DNA from: Chloroflexota bacterium
Lineage (GTDB): Bacteria > Chloroflexota > Anaerolineae > CG2-30-64-16
Length of the DNA: 64,000 bases
Reading direction: 5' to 3'
Assembly (NCBI GenBank): GCA_026389845.1
Contig: JAPLHB010000055.1
Span: forward strand, 1-64,000
How positions within the stretch are numbered: position 1 is the first letter of the stretch; every line of letters starts with the position of its first letter. This document shows positions 1 through 7,200 of this stretch, in pieces. The notes under the pieces were generated by a model. The model was not told the DNA's origin. It saw only the letters and a program-made list of their open reading frames with translations, and made no database searches. Position numbers and translations under genes: made by a program.

Positions 1-165
1 CAACTGGCGGCCGACCTGCGCATTGTTCAAGCCCTGCTCGGCCGCCAGGACGATGCGAGCCCGCAGCGCAATCTGCTGGGCGGTGCTATGGGCGTTGACC
101 AACTTCTCCAAGGCCGCCTATTCGGCTTGGCTCAAGTTGACGACGGGCGGTTTCGGACCTTGCAT
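1..165 (-). pseudogene. IS630-family transposase, 5' end only, with in-frame amber stop
   Basis: Read on the minus strand from an ATG at 163-165, the frame gives MQGPKPPVVNLSQAE, then a TAG at 118-120, then an HTH-type stretch with LRARIVLAAEQGLNNAQVG. That is the characteristic N-terminus of IS630-type DDE transposases (helix-turn-helix that binds the terminal repeats). The gene leaves the window at base 1. The stop after 15 codons means either a dead transposase or initiation at a later TTG (in KLVNAH). It abuts the truncated 3' end of the AbiEi gene, so the element probably caused that truncation. The family call rests on pattern recognition only. Confidence 0.6.
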
Positions 166-181
166 GTGACGGCCTCCGCGT

Positions 182-207
182 GCGGTAAGATGAATGCATC
201 TTACCGC
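182..207. repeat. Perfect 11-bp inverted repeat beside the IS630 end
   Basis: GCGGTAAGATG and CATCTTACCGC are exact reverse complements separated by AATG. The hairpin lies 17 bp upstream of the transposase ATG and 16 bp beyond the AbiEi stop. It may be part of the insertion sequence terminus or a transcription barrier between the two genes. Confidence 0.6.
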
Positions 208-222
208 GTGGCAACACCGCCG

Positions 223-836
223 TCAAGTGAAGGTCGTACCCTGGCTATAACTCAGCCGAGGTGTACTAGCGATACCGCCCACGTACGCCATCTTATCCAG
301 GGAGTCCACGACCGCTTTCTCCGGCTCAGCCATCATCACATCGGTCGTATAGACGCGGGCCTTCTGGTAACCGAAGAACTTGTTCGGCGGCAAGGTGACG
401 CAACGGTACTCGATGCCCCGGATTTCGGTCAGGACCTTTGCCTGGGGCGTCGCCAGATACACCGTCGCTGGCACCGGGGTGGAGAGACCGTGGAAGTGGT
501 TGGCGGTGACGGTGGCGTAGTAGTAGGAGGCCACCAGAACGCTGCCGGCCAGCAGCGGGTTCATGTCAGGGATCGCCAGCAGCCCGCGGTCGGCCGGAAT
601 CAACTGGTACTTGCCAGGGCCGCCCCGCGCTAGCCAACGTTTGGTCACGAGTTGATGGATCAGTTTGCGGGCATAGGCGTAGGAACAGCCGAGCATCGTC
701 GCTACATCCTGCGGGGTCAGCAGGTCAGCAGCGCCTGCTCGCGCCACTCCAGATCGAGGATGAGCCTGAATTCGAGATCAGATAGGGTGCGCAGTGTCCC
801 TAGATCGCCCCAGTTAGCCGCCCGTGAGAATGTTAC
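223..836 (-). pseudogene. AbiEi-family antitoxin / transcriptional regulator, frameshifted and C-truncated
   Basis: Type IV toxin-antitoxin AbiEi antitoxins are winged-helix repressors that neutralise a nucleotidyltransferase toxin. The main frame (223-747, GTG at 747) has the HTH segment LTPQDVATMLGCSYAYARKL and the family core GKYQLIPADRG and FFGYQKARVY. The N-terminal helix lies in another frame (LSDLEFRLILDLEWREQALLT) and joins perfectly to PQDVATM if one copy of an 8-bp tandem duplication at 716-731 is removed. The C-terminus stops just after DKMAYVGGI, where homologues continue, next to an IS630 end. No AbiEii toxin partner is visible in the window. The gene is therefore probably inactive. 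The original start codon is not clear. Confidence 0.7.
716..731. repeat. 8-bp tandem duplication that frameshifts the AbiEi gene
   Basis: GTCAGCAG occurs twice in tandem (716-723, 724-731). On the coding (minus) strand the unit is CTGCTGAC. Deleting one copy restores an uninterrupted reading frame from the N-terminal helix into the winged helix, so this duplication is the frameshift mutation. Confidence 0.75.
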
Positions 837-858
837 GCTTTTGGTAACATTCTCACGG
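822..858. promoter_or_regulatory. Perfect 15-bp inverted repeat, candidate AbiEi operator
   Basis: CCGTGAGAATGTTAC and GTAACATTCTCACGG are exact reverse complements around a 7-base centre. They lie 75-111 bp upstream of the GTG of the main AbiEi frame. AbiEi proteins are known to autorepress by binding inverted repeats in their promoter, so this is a natural operator candidate. The in-frame N-terminal extension overlaps it, which leaves the true start unresolved. Confidence 0.5.
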
Positions 859-918
859 TCTTATCAACTGGATTCCAGCACAGCCGCGCTCTCCATGCAA
901 ACTGGCAGTGAGGTGGCG

Positions 919-1213
919 TCAGGGTCGGCGACGGGATCGGCGGGCCATGTCGCCACTGGGGAGACCGGAGCGGTTGGCTGCCCCACACAACTCACCGGTC
1001 AAGGCCAACGGGCACAGGTAATGCTGCTGGTGCGCAATGTGCGACCGGGTGGCCAGCGCACTCATCTTGCAGTTCCTGATAAACAACAAGCCGAGGCCGT
1101 CAACGATTTGCAGCACCCGGTCGACTGCCGGCACATAGAGCGGGTCATCGGCCGCGTTGCCCGCCACGACTTCGCACACCATCAGGCTGGCTTCGTCTCG
1201 GGAGTCGGACTCT
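919..1213 (-). pseudogene. IS1634-type transposase fragment
   Basis: The minus-strand translation from about 1213 reads ESDSRDEASLMVCEVV, then AGNAADDPLYVPAVDRV, then GLGLLFIRNCKMSALATRSH and YLCPLALTGE. The order G-N-x-x-D-D-P-L-Y...D-x-K-M-x-A-L-x-T-R...Y-L-C-P-L is typical of the catalytic core of IS1634/IS1380-like transposases. Only about 90 residues remain of a protein normally over 450 residues long. There is no start codon context and no terminal repeats, so this is a dead remnant. Confidence 0.55.
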
Positions 1214-1223
1214 GATCGAACAA

Positions 1224-1553
1224 CTACGTCGGCTGAACGAAGACAGCGGTTCCATAAGCCAGCACCTCCGTCATGTTCTCGCCCAACTCGGTGGCATCAT
1301 AGCGGACACCGATGATGGCGTTGGCGCCTAACTGCTCAGCATGCTGCAGCATCAGATCAAATGCTTCAGATCTTGTCTGTTCGCAGAGATTAATATATTC
1401 ATGAATCTTCCCACCGGCGATAGTGCGCAGGCTGGCCGCGAACTGGCCGATGATCCCGCGCGAGCGCACGGTGACCCCGCGCACGACGCCGAGTTGGCGG
1501 ACAATGCGGGTGCCCGGAATATCAAAGGTGGTGCTGGTCATTTTGAGGTCCAT
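1224..1553 (-). CDS. YbjQ/UPF0145 family protein
   Basis: This 109-residue cytosolic protein of the YbjQ (UPF0145) fold is a small pentamer-forming family sometimes called heavy-metal-binding, with no proven biochemical role. The start ATG at 1553 is preceded by AGGAG at seven bases. Family signatures are GVVRGVTVRSRG near the N-terminus and QLGANAIIGVRYDATELG in the C-terminal half, so the length is complete. A truncated second copy with similar upstream DNA lies at 4308-4496, which implies a local duplication. No operon partner is adjacent. Confidence 0.85.
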   Translation of the reverse strand: MDLKMTSTTFDIPGTRIVRQLGVVRGVTVRSRGIIGQFAASLRTIAGGKIHEYINLCEQTRSEAFDLMLQHAEQLGANAIIGVRYDATELGENMTEVLAYGTAVFVQPT

Positions 1554-1898
1554 GGGGGTGCTCCTTGGCTGATCAGTGAATTGTCTGGCTTGATCGTGAA
1601 CATTTCCCTACCCCATCTATACGTTCACGTGGTTCTGTGAGTTGCATCGAGGGCGGGCGGTATGGGCAAGAGAGGCATTTTTTGCGCCAGGGGGCAGCGT
1701 GAGAAATGCCGGTGGTGAAGGCAGGCAATGGGCTGAAGCAGCGCCGCTCTGCAAATCTACCCCGGAGGGCACCCGAAGATCGCCGACGAGCGGCTGTTCC
1801 TGAGCCGCACATTGCTGGTGCGCGACGCGTGCGACGTGCACCAGCGCGACGTCGAAGTCGCGCACCAAGCCGGTCTCAAGATGTAGGTCACGTCTCAC
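1554..1898. other. Intergenic stretch sharing homology with 4500-4620
   Basis: No gene is supported here. Positions 1560-1650 resemble the DNA upstream of the truncated YbjQ copy (shared GGCTTGAT, TACGTTCA and AAGTTGCA/GAGTTGCA blocks), so the duplication included the leader. A short plus-strand stretch at about 1755-1886 reads like protein (IADERLFLSRTLLVRD), but it has no start and I do not recognise it. Confidence 0.4.
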
Positions 1899-2015
1899 CT
1901 GCCCAGCCGCAGCTTCGCTACAAAGTTATTGGAGAAGAACCACGGCGACATCGCTAAGGTGGCGACGATCCTGGGTCACGCCAATATCAGCACCACGACG
2001 CGATCTGCCCCTGAA
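1899..2015 (+). pseudogene. Tyrosine recombinase C-terminal remnant
   Basis: The plus-strand frame from 1899 reads SRSFATKLLEKNHGDIAKVA followed by TILGHANISTTTR. This matches the H/S-x-x-R-x-x-F-A-T...LGHAxIxTTxR C-terminal signature of phage-type integrases and XerC-like recombinases. Both the catalytic N-terminal part and the final tyrosine region are missing, so it is a scrap of a former integrase and consistent with the mobile-element debris around it. Confidence 0.55.
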
Positions 2016-2059
2016 TGTACAGCGGATTCAGGAAATGATAGAGGAGATATGATTGAACC

Positions 2060-3853
2060 TCATTGCCCGCCGGCCCTGGCTTGATATGCCACGTTCGGAT
2101 CGTTGGGTAAGCCGGTGAGTTGCAGTTGCCCACTCCCCACCAGGTCCGAGAGGTAGGCATTGCGCACATAGTCTACGTTGCGATGGAGGATATCCGCCAG
2201 CTCACGGGCTGGCCTGGGCGCCTCGGCGCACAGCATCAGGATCAGAGTCTCGGTGTCGGCCCTCGAGAGTCGCTTGCCTTCGCCCAGGAGTGTTAGAAGC
2301 TCCGCCTGAGTCTTAGAAGCAGTATGAGAAGTAACCTTAGAAGTTGCGCCTGCCTGTCCAGCAGTGAGCGTGTAGAAGACCCCTGGGCCGCGCCGTTGCT
2401 CCGAACGCTGGAGGAGCCCCAGGCCTTCCAGGCGGGTCAGTGATCGGCTGGCGGTGAGGGTATCGGTTCGGTTCAAGCTGCGGTAGACCGCGTTGTCGAC
2501 GCGACCCGTCTTGCGTGCGTAGACCAGCGTCTTCTGCTCCTCGGTGCTCAACGCCAGCGTGCGGAACTGGTCCAGCCAGGCCAGGTCGTCCCGATCCATG
2601 AAGTGATGCCGGTAGAAGGTGACCCGGAAGGCGCGATCCTGCGGGTCGCTCTCGAAAGCTGGCGGCGTCAGGCCCAACTCGGCCATGGCCTGTTGCATGG
2701 CCCGGATGCCAGTGCCCTTCTGCTCGGCCCAGCCGATCTCGTAGAACATCTGGGCGATGCGCGGATTGCGCAGTTCGGAGCCGGGTTCGCCCAGCCGGTC
2801 GGGATCGCGCAGAGAGGTGCCGGGGTTCTCGATCTCCAACCGGTCGGCAAAACGGCGCACCTGGGTGGGGCGGTGGATGCGATAGTCTTGGTGCATCAAG
2901 GCGTTGTGGATCGCTTCGCGCAGCGCCACGTGCATCGGGTCAGCCATCCGCTGCGTCTCACCTGGTCGGAGTGCAAAACGTTCGGGGATCTCCTGGCGCA
3001 AGACCCGTAGCAGTTCGCGTGTGACCTCCAGGAGCGGCCCTTGGAAGCCGCGGCCGGCCCCGCGTTCGCTAGACGCGGTCACCCACTCGGTCCCCTCGAC
3101 CTCGATCAGATCCACCCGGAAGACCGGGAAGCACCGCTGGATCAGCTCCGGTGTGCCGAACATTAGGACGCCAGCCACGGTGAGTAGCCATTCACTGTCG
3201 CCTTTCGGCTGGATGAACGCACCGTAGGCGCGCAACAGGTCATCGTCATCGTAGGCCAGGACCAGATTGGCTGGGTTTTGCGTTGCCAGGAGTTGGCGGA
3301 AGGCGCGGATTTGACCGCTGTCCAACTCCGCCCGCCGCGCCATCGGCACCGGCAGCATATCGGGGCTAATCAGGGCACGATCCTGGAAGAAGCGCACCAG
3401 ATCTTCCTCGGTGCAGGGCATGTCGTGTCCGCCAACCCGTCTGTAACACCCCTTGTCCAACCCCAGGTTGCGGATGTAGACCGGTTTCTGATAGGGCACA
3501 GCTTCGGGAACGTAGACATTGAACAGCACCCGTTCTTGCCCGCTCACGTTGACCACCAGCGGGTCCACCTGAGCCACGATAGGGACATTGAGCATCTGAC
3601 GGAGGCCGTTGACCAGATCGTGCTGGACTTTGGCCGCATCCACCAGGCCGGCAATCTCGAACTGCCCCCCACGTTCGGCTACGCCCAACAAAATCGTACC
3701 CCCGCCGGTGTTGGCAAAGGCCGCCACGGTCTCCCACACGTCCTTGGGCAGTTGCCAGGCGCTTTCCTTGCACTCGACCTGGCCATGCTCGCCGACCAGG
3801 CCCACGAAGCGCAGTAGCTCATCGAGAGAGGCGTAGGCTTCAGGAGTTGTCAT
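2060..3853 (-). CDS. AlbA_2 (Schlafen-like) domain ATP-binding regulator, RecG-C-like
   Basis: This 597-residue protein has, in order, an N-terminal AlbA_2 domain (about 10-130, with VECKESAW and FANTGGGTILLGVAE), a central ATPase-like region containing ALREAIHNALMHQDY and ENPGTS (GHKL-like ATP-binding features), and C-terminal winged-helix segments (NRTDTLTASRSLTRLEGLGL). Proteins of this architecture are usually annotated as putative transcriptional regulators or RecG-like helicases; the helicase name is misleading because no helicase motifs are seen. The ATG at 3853 was chosen because it begins immediately before the domain and has an AGGAAG upstream. A longer frame to 3937 exists but adds unlikely sequence. 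It stands alone. Confidence 0.8.
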   Translation of the reverse strand: MTTPEAYASLDELLRFVGLVGEHGQVECKESAWQLPKDVWETVAAFANTGGGTILLGVAERGGQFEIAGLVDAAKVQHDLVNGLRQMLNVPIVAQVDPLVVNVSGQERVLFNVYVPEAVPYQKPVYIRNLGLDKGCYRRVGGHDMPCTEEDLVRFFQDRALISPDMLPVPMARRAELDSGQIRAFRQLLATQNPANLVLAYDDDDLLRAYGAFIQPKGDSEWLLTVAGVLMFGTPELIQRCFPVFRVDLIEVEGTEWVTASSERGAGRGFQGPLLEVTRELLRVLRQEIPERFALRPGETQRMADPMHVALREAIHNALMHQDYRIHRPTQVRRFADRLEIENPGTSLRDPDRLGEPGSELRNPRIAQMFYEIGWAEQKGTGIRAMQQAMAELGLTPPAFESDPQDRAFRVTFYRHHFMDRDDLAWLDQFRTLALSTEEQKTLVYARKTGRVDNAVYRSLNRTDTLTASRSLTRLEGLGLLQRSEQRRGPGVFYTLTAGQAGATSKVTSHTASKTQAELLTLLGEGKRLSRADTETLILMLCAEAPRPARELADILHRNVDYVRNAYLSDLVGSGQLQLTGLPNDPNVAYQARAGGQ

Positions 3854-4307
3854 GGTAGTTCTTCCTCGGCTGAACCCGTTCAGCACCGCCAGACCGCCAG
3901 CCATTGAGACTCTGCCAGGGCGGGATCGCAGCACCACTTTGTTTCTGTACCATGCCCGATCTTACCACAAGGTTTGGGCAAAGAGAAACGCCCGCAGAGG
4001 CGCAGAGGGACTGGCGCGCTGATCAAGCTTTTCGTCATATGGTAGAAGGGAATCCATTTGGCGTGGCGGAAGGGAACAACGCTTGTGATGACGCACAATT
4101 GGGGTGGCTTCAAGCCCAATCCGATCATCGTAGACGCAACGGTTGGTCGTTGCACCCTGGTCGGTGCGCACGTGCAAGTCGCTGTCGGGGTCGGCGTCCA
4201 TTTCGCCGTAGGGTTGGCGGTTGCGGTGGGTTGCCCCACTACAGGTGTGGCTGTTGCTGTCGGCGTTGCATCCGCGCTCATCCCGGCATCAAGACACAGT
4301 GAATAGG
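3854..4307. other. Gene-poor stretch with a TPT-rich coding scrap
   Basis: There is no intact gene. On the minus strand, 4160-4281 encodes ATPTATATPVVGQPTATANP and further TP repeats. These resemble the linker found after lipoprotein signal peptides in this genome, but no signal peptide, lipobox or downstream domain is attached. It is best read as a lipoprotein remnant. Confidence 0.35.
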
Positions 4308-4496
4308 TTAGGGACGGCTTTGCTCACAGAGACTGACATACTCATGAATCTTGCCGCCGGCGATGGTGCGCAGGCTGGCCGCGAACTGGCCGATCAGTCC
4401 GCGCGAGCGGACGGTGACGCCGCGCACGACGCCGAGTTGGTGCACGGTGCGGTAGCCGGGAAGGTCGAAAGTGGTGGTGGTCATTTTGAGATCCAT
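4308..4496 (-). pseudogene. Truncated duplicate of the YbjQ family gene
   Basis: The 62 residues from the ATG at 4496 closely match the first 60 residues of the protein at 1224-1553 (MDLKMTTTTFDLPG and GVVRGVTVRSRGLIGQFAAS), then stop at SRP. The C-terminal half with the GANAIIG core is lost. The upstream DNA is also similar between the copies. It is a partial duplication and very unlikely to fold as the native protein. Confidence 0.75.
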
Positions 4497-4830
4497 AAAT
4501 GGCTCCTTGACGATCGGTGAGTGAGGTGCCTGGCTTGATGCTGAGCATTCCATTCACTGTACGTTCATGTAGCCCGGTAAGTTGCACCGCGAGCCGGGCG
4601 CGTTTGATGGGCGGGCCGCTAGCGCAGATCGCCACCCGCCTCATGAAGCACTGCGGCGGAGAAGCTCACTGGCGTAGTACATCCAGAGCGCCGAAATCCG
4701 GGCAGAGGACGATCGTGTCGGAGAACTGGACAAGATCGTCGGCCCGGAAAGTGGCACCGATGAGGGGCGCACGGCGGGCAACCTTTCGACTTACCGTGCG
4801 TATATGTTTCAGCAAGGAGGATTCTACGCG
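4497..4830. other. Upstream region of the MerB-like gene
   Basis: I see no gene here. The left third repeats the YbjQ leader seen at 1560-1690. The right end holds AAGGAGG at 4814-4820, ten bases ahead of the ATG at 4831, which fixes the start of the MerB-like gene. No convincing -35/-10 pair was found by eye. Confidence 0.4.
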
Positions 4831-5580
4831 ATGAATGGGAATCTGCTGCTGGGGTTAGGTCGTCACATGCTGCCCGTCCCGCGGCCGGTCTGGCAGAGGC
4901 AAGTGGCCAGCGGCGAGCAGGGAAACCGGGCCGCCCTGGGCTTCATGACGGACGATCATCATCGTGTGCGCGATTTCGCGGTCGTGGAATTGCCACGGGC
5001 TGGCGCGTCGTTGCCGCCGGAGCTGTTTGCCGAGAGATTGGGCCTGCCGCTGGCGCGGGTCAAGGCGATCCTGGACGAACTGGAGCAGCACATGACGTTC
5101 CTCTTCAGGAACACAGCAGGCGCCGTGACGTGGGCCTACCCGGTGACCGTTGACCCGACGCCTCACCGGATCACCTTCAGCACTGGCGAGCGGATCTACG
5201 CAGCCTGAGCAATCGACGCGCTGGCGACGCCCTTCGTGCAAGGGCAACTGCGACGAGAACCGCTCACGTTTGCCATCGAGACCGAGTGCGCCCACTGTGG
5301 CCGGCCGATCCACATCGAGATGGACAGCGAGCTGCGTTACTCGGTGCTGGAGCAGGACGCCGCACCGCTGGTCTTCGCGCCGCTGGTTGACTTCGATCGG
5401 TTGAAGGACCCCAGCATCATTGATGCGTTCTGAAGGAATTCCATCTTCTTCTGGTCAGAAGAACACGCAAGAGAACACCGACGGAAGACTGCCGGCGTGC
5501 GCGGCACTTACCTGACCCTGCGCCAGGGCGTCTACGTCACACCGATCGTGCAGGGAGGCATCTTTGGCTTGCCCAGGTGA
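4831..5580 (+). CDS. MerB-like organomercurial lyase, putative selenoprotein with two UGA (Sec) codons
   Basis: The frame runs 249 codons from ATG 4831 (AAGGAGG upstream) to TGA 5578, crossing TGA at codon 126 (5206-5208) and codon 201 (5431-5433). MerB cleaves C-Hg bonds with Cys96, Asp99 and Cys159. Here a winged-helix N-terminus (GLPLARVKAILDELE) leads to ERIYAA-UGA-AIDALATPF, which aligns with MerB LYAWCALDTL, so UGA replaces Cys96 and Asp129 matches Asp99. Later, IIDAF-UGA-RNSIFFWSEEH aligns with SFCCHVHFFAS, so the second UGA replaces Cys159. Cys153 and Cys156 (ECAHCG) sit near MerB Cys117. Each UGA is followed by a SECIS-like hairpin. Protein-like sequence continues after both UGAs to GIFGLPR. 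Sec at both positions is inference. The alternative is a gene with two nonsense mutations. No sel genes are in the window. Confidence 0.78.
5229..5245 (+). promoter_or_regulatory. SECIS-like hairpin after the first UGA
   Basis: GCCCTT and AAGGGC form a perfect 6-bp stem with loop CGTGC. The loop begins 26 bases after the UGA at 5206-5208. Bacterial SECIS elements lie in the coding sequence just 3' of UGA, with a small apical loop that has G in its first two positions and sits roughly 16-37 bases from the UGA. All of these conditions are met. Confidence 0.6.
5446..5463 (+). promoter_or_regulatory. SECIS-like hairpin after the second UGA, GGUC loop
   Basis: TTCTTCT and AGAAGAA form a perfect 7-bp stem closed by the loop GGTC. 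The loop starts 19 bases after the UGA at 5431-5433. The GGUC loop is like the SelB-binding apical loop of the E. coli fdhF SECIS. It is the stronger of the two candidate elements. Confidence 0.68.
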
Positions 5581-5614
5581 TCTTTGAGCTGGACAAGGAA
5601 GAAGGGAGAGTATC

Positions 5615-6112
5615 ATGCAGGCCATCGTCGTATATGAGTCTCATTGGGGGAATACCGCCGCGATCGCCCGCGCCATTGCGGAAGGCATCGGTCCCGAAGC
5701 GCGTGCGCTATCAACCGCCGAGGCAACAGGCGAGGCGCTTTCAGGCGTTGACTTGATCGTGGCGGGCGCGCCGCTGCTCGGCTTCAGTCTGCCCACGGAG
5801 AGCATGCTCAAAGGCATCGCCGCAAACGCTGCCAGGGATCCGGTCGCGCCCGATCTGTCGCACCCGGCGATGCGCGTCTGGTTGGATGCGCTGCCCAAAG
5901 CTGCCGGCCGCGCGGCCGCGTTCGAGACGCGCATCTGGTGGTCGCCCGGCAGCGCGGCAAAGGCGATCCTGGGCCGGCTGGAGGCCGCGGGTTACCGGCC
6001 GGTCGCCAAGGCCCAACGCTTCATTGTGCAGGGCAAGTACGGTCCGCTCCGCGACGGCGAGCTGGGGCGGGCGAAGGCCTGGGGCGCGCAGCTCGCGCAG
6101 GCGATGAAGTGA
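5615..6112 (+). CDS. Flavodoxin domain protein
   Basis: This 165-residue cytosolic flavodoxin-like electron carrier opens with the FMN phosphate-binding loop in VVYESHWGNTAAIARAIAEG, followed by GVDLIVAGAPLLGF, as in short-chain flavodoxins. It starts 34 bases after the MerB-like gene with a purine-rich GAAGGGAG ribosome site, so the two are probably cotranscribed. A physiological partner is not evident; reducing a selenenyl/thiol enzyme upstream would be speculation. Confidence 0.85.
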   Translation: MQAIVVYESHWGNTAAIARAIAEGIGPEARALSTAEATGEALSGVDLIVAGAPLLGFSLPTESMLKGIAANAARDPVAPDLSHPAMRVWLDALPKAAGRAAAFETRIWWSPGSAAKAILGRLEAAGYRPVAKAQRFIVQGKYGPLRDGELGRAKAWGAQLAQAMK

Positions 6113-6164
6113 ATCGCGTGGCGAGACAGCAGATCTTTGCTGGGACTGGCTCTACAAACTCGGC

Positions 6165-6441
6165 GGCGCGGCTTCGCGCTTGGCCCACTCGGCGCAGACG
6201 AGAAGGAGCACCAGGGCTCGCGCGGCCAGCTTGACACGATGCTGGCGAAGCTCCCCTGGCTGAAACCGCTGGCCGTCGAGGTGTTCGCCGGCAAGCTCGA
6301 CCCGGCGAAGCTGCGCTTCCCCGACAGCTTGCTCACTATGCTACCGGCCAGCCCGCTGCACGGGATGCCGGCCACAGACGCGCGAGACTGGGCTGCGATC
6401 CGCACCTGGCGAAGGCTCTGGCCGTCAGGCTATAGCCAACA
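6165..6441 (+). pseudogene. Flavodoxin-domain protein remnant (C-terminal part)
   Basis: The frame reads FALGPLGADEKEHQGSRG, KLPWLKPLAVEVFAGKLDPA and LPASPLHGMPATDARDWAAI. This is the usual tail of longer flavodoxin/HemG-like proteins in related bacteria, but the FMN-binding N-terminal half is absent. The last residues (AKALAVRL, ending at a TAG) appear only after a one-base frame change near 6410. It is a truncated, frameshifted relic following the intact flavodoxin. Confidence 0.55.
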
Positions 6442-6518
6442 ATCCGTCGGGCGAAGGCAGGTGCCAGCGACAGGGTCGGCGCCGCCCTATCAGAAGATGC
6501 TTGAAGGAGTGAACCCAA

Positions 6519-6911
6519 ATGAGCGTTGAAATGCGGGTCGTTGTCGGCTTATTGTTCTTGCTCGTCACGTTCATCTCTGGGATCTGGCTGCGCAGGTCCG
6601 GTCGGCCACGCCCTGTCGCCCTGTTGACTCTCCACAAGCTCATTCCGCTTGCGGCGATCGTACTCATCGGCTTGACCGTCCGCCGACTTGGCAACGTTGC
6701 CGGCATGAGCGCGGGTGCGATCGGCGCTGTCGCCGTTACCGGAGGGCTGTACCTCTGTGCGATCGCTTCTGGCGGTTGGCTGAGCACCAAGCAGCCGGCG
6801 CCGGCGGCAATATCGGCCATCCACGTGGTCGCGCCGCCACTGACCGTGCTTTCCACCGGTGTGACGCTTTACCTGCTGACCGCCGGATGCGTGCACTGTG
6901 GTTCCTTCTAG
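6519..6911 (+). CDS. Small four-helix membrane protein, unknown
   Basis: The 130-residue protein has four hydrophobic segments (about 8-24, 38-56, 66-86, 100-120) and ends CVHCGSF, a CxxC pair at the membrane boundary. I do not recognise a family. It lies downstream of the flavodoxin relic with GAAGGAG nine bases before its ATG. It may belong to the same transcription unit as the MerB-like and flavodoxin genes. Confidence 0.6.
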   Translation: MSVEMRVVVGLLFLLVTFISGIWLRRSGRPRPVALLTLHKLIPLAAIVLIGLTVRRLGNVAGMSAGAIGAVAVTGGLYLCAIASGGWLSTKQPAPAAISAIHVVAPPLTVLSTGVTLYLLTAGCVHCGSF

Positions 6912-7072
6912 AAAACAGTATGACCGCGATGTCTATCTCGCTTACGCCATCAGCGTGCTACCCCTCGACGTCAATACGGAGCGCATGGTAGTGACAGCAG
7001 AGCGTTCCAGCGACGCCTCCCCATCGGCGTCACTAGCCGTCGCACGCGAGTAGTTAACTCCGGCTCGCGGCT
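6912..7072. other. Intergenic region upstream of the tungsten/molybdenum module
   Basis: No coding sequence is supported. The interval ends at the strong promoter at 7073-7101 that drives the lipoprotein gene at 7201. Confidence 0.4.
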
Positions 7073-7101
7073 TTGACACCCACATCTCACAATGGTATAA
7101 T
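7073..7101 (+). promoter_or_regulatory. Near-perfect sigma70 promoter
   Basis: TTGACA (7073-7078), a 17-base spacer and TATAAT (7096-7101) match the consensus exactly. A near copy (16-base spacer) precedes the paralogous lipoprotein gene at 10942. Confidence 0.85.
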
Positions 7102-7104
7102 CAG

Positions 7105-7129
7105 TATGTATGAGATCATAACATACATA
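7105..7129. promoter_or_regulatory. Operator-like inverted repeat at the transcription start
   Basis: TATGTATG and CATACATA are exact reverse complements separated by nine bases and begin three bases after the -10 box. The same architecture recurs at 10845-10869 with compensating changes (TATGTGTG/CACACATA), which argues for a bound regulator. The GntR-type protein at 14113 is the obvious candidate. Confidence 0.65.
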
Positions 7130-7200
7130 GTTTGATATGCGGCTCTGCCTGGGAACCCGTGCCGTGTCAGGGCTGCCACCACGCCAATGGAGAAGCTTCA

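Noticed and set aside
4831..5580. Use of an alternative code with TGA as Trp to explain the MerB-like frame
   Set aside because: Many intact genes in the window end in TGA, several in ATGA/GTGA overlaps, so TGA is a normal stop here.
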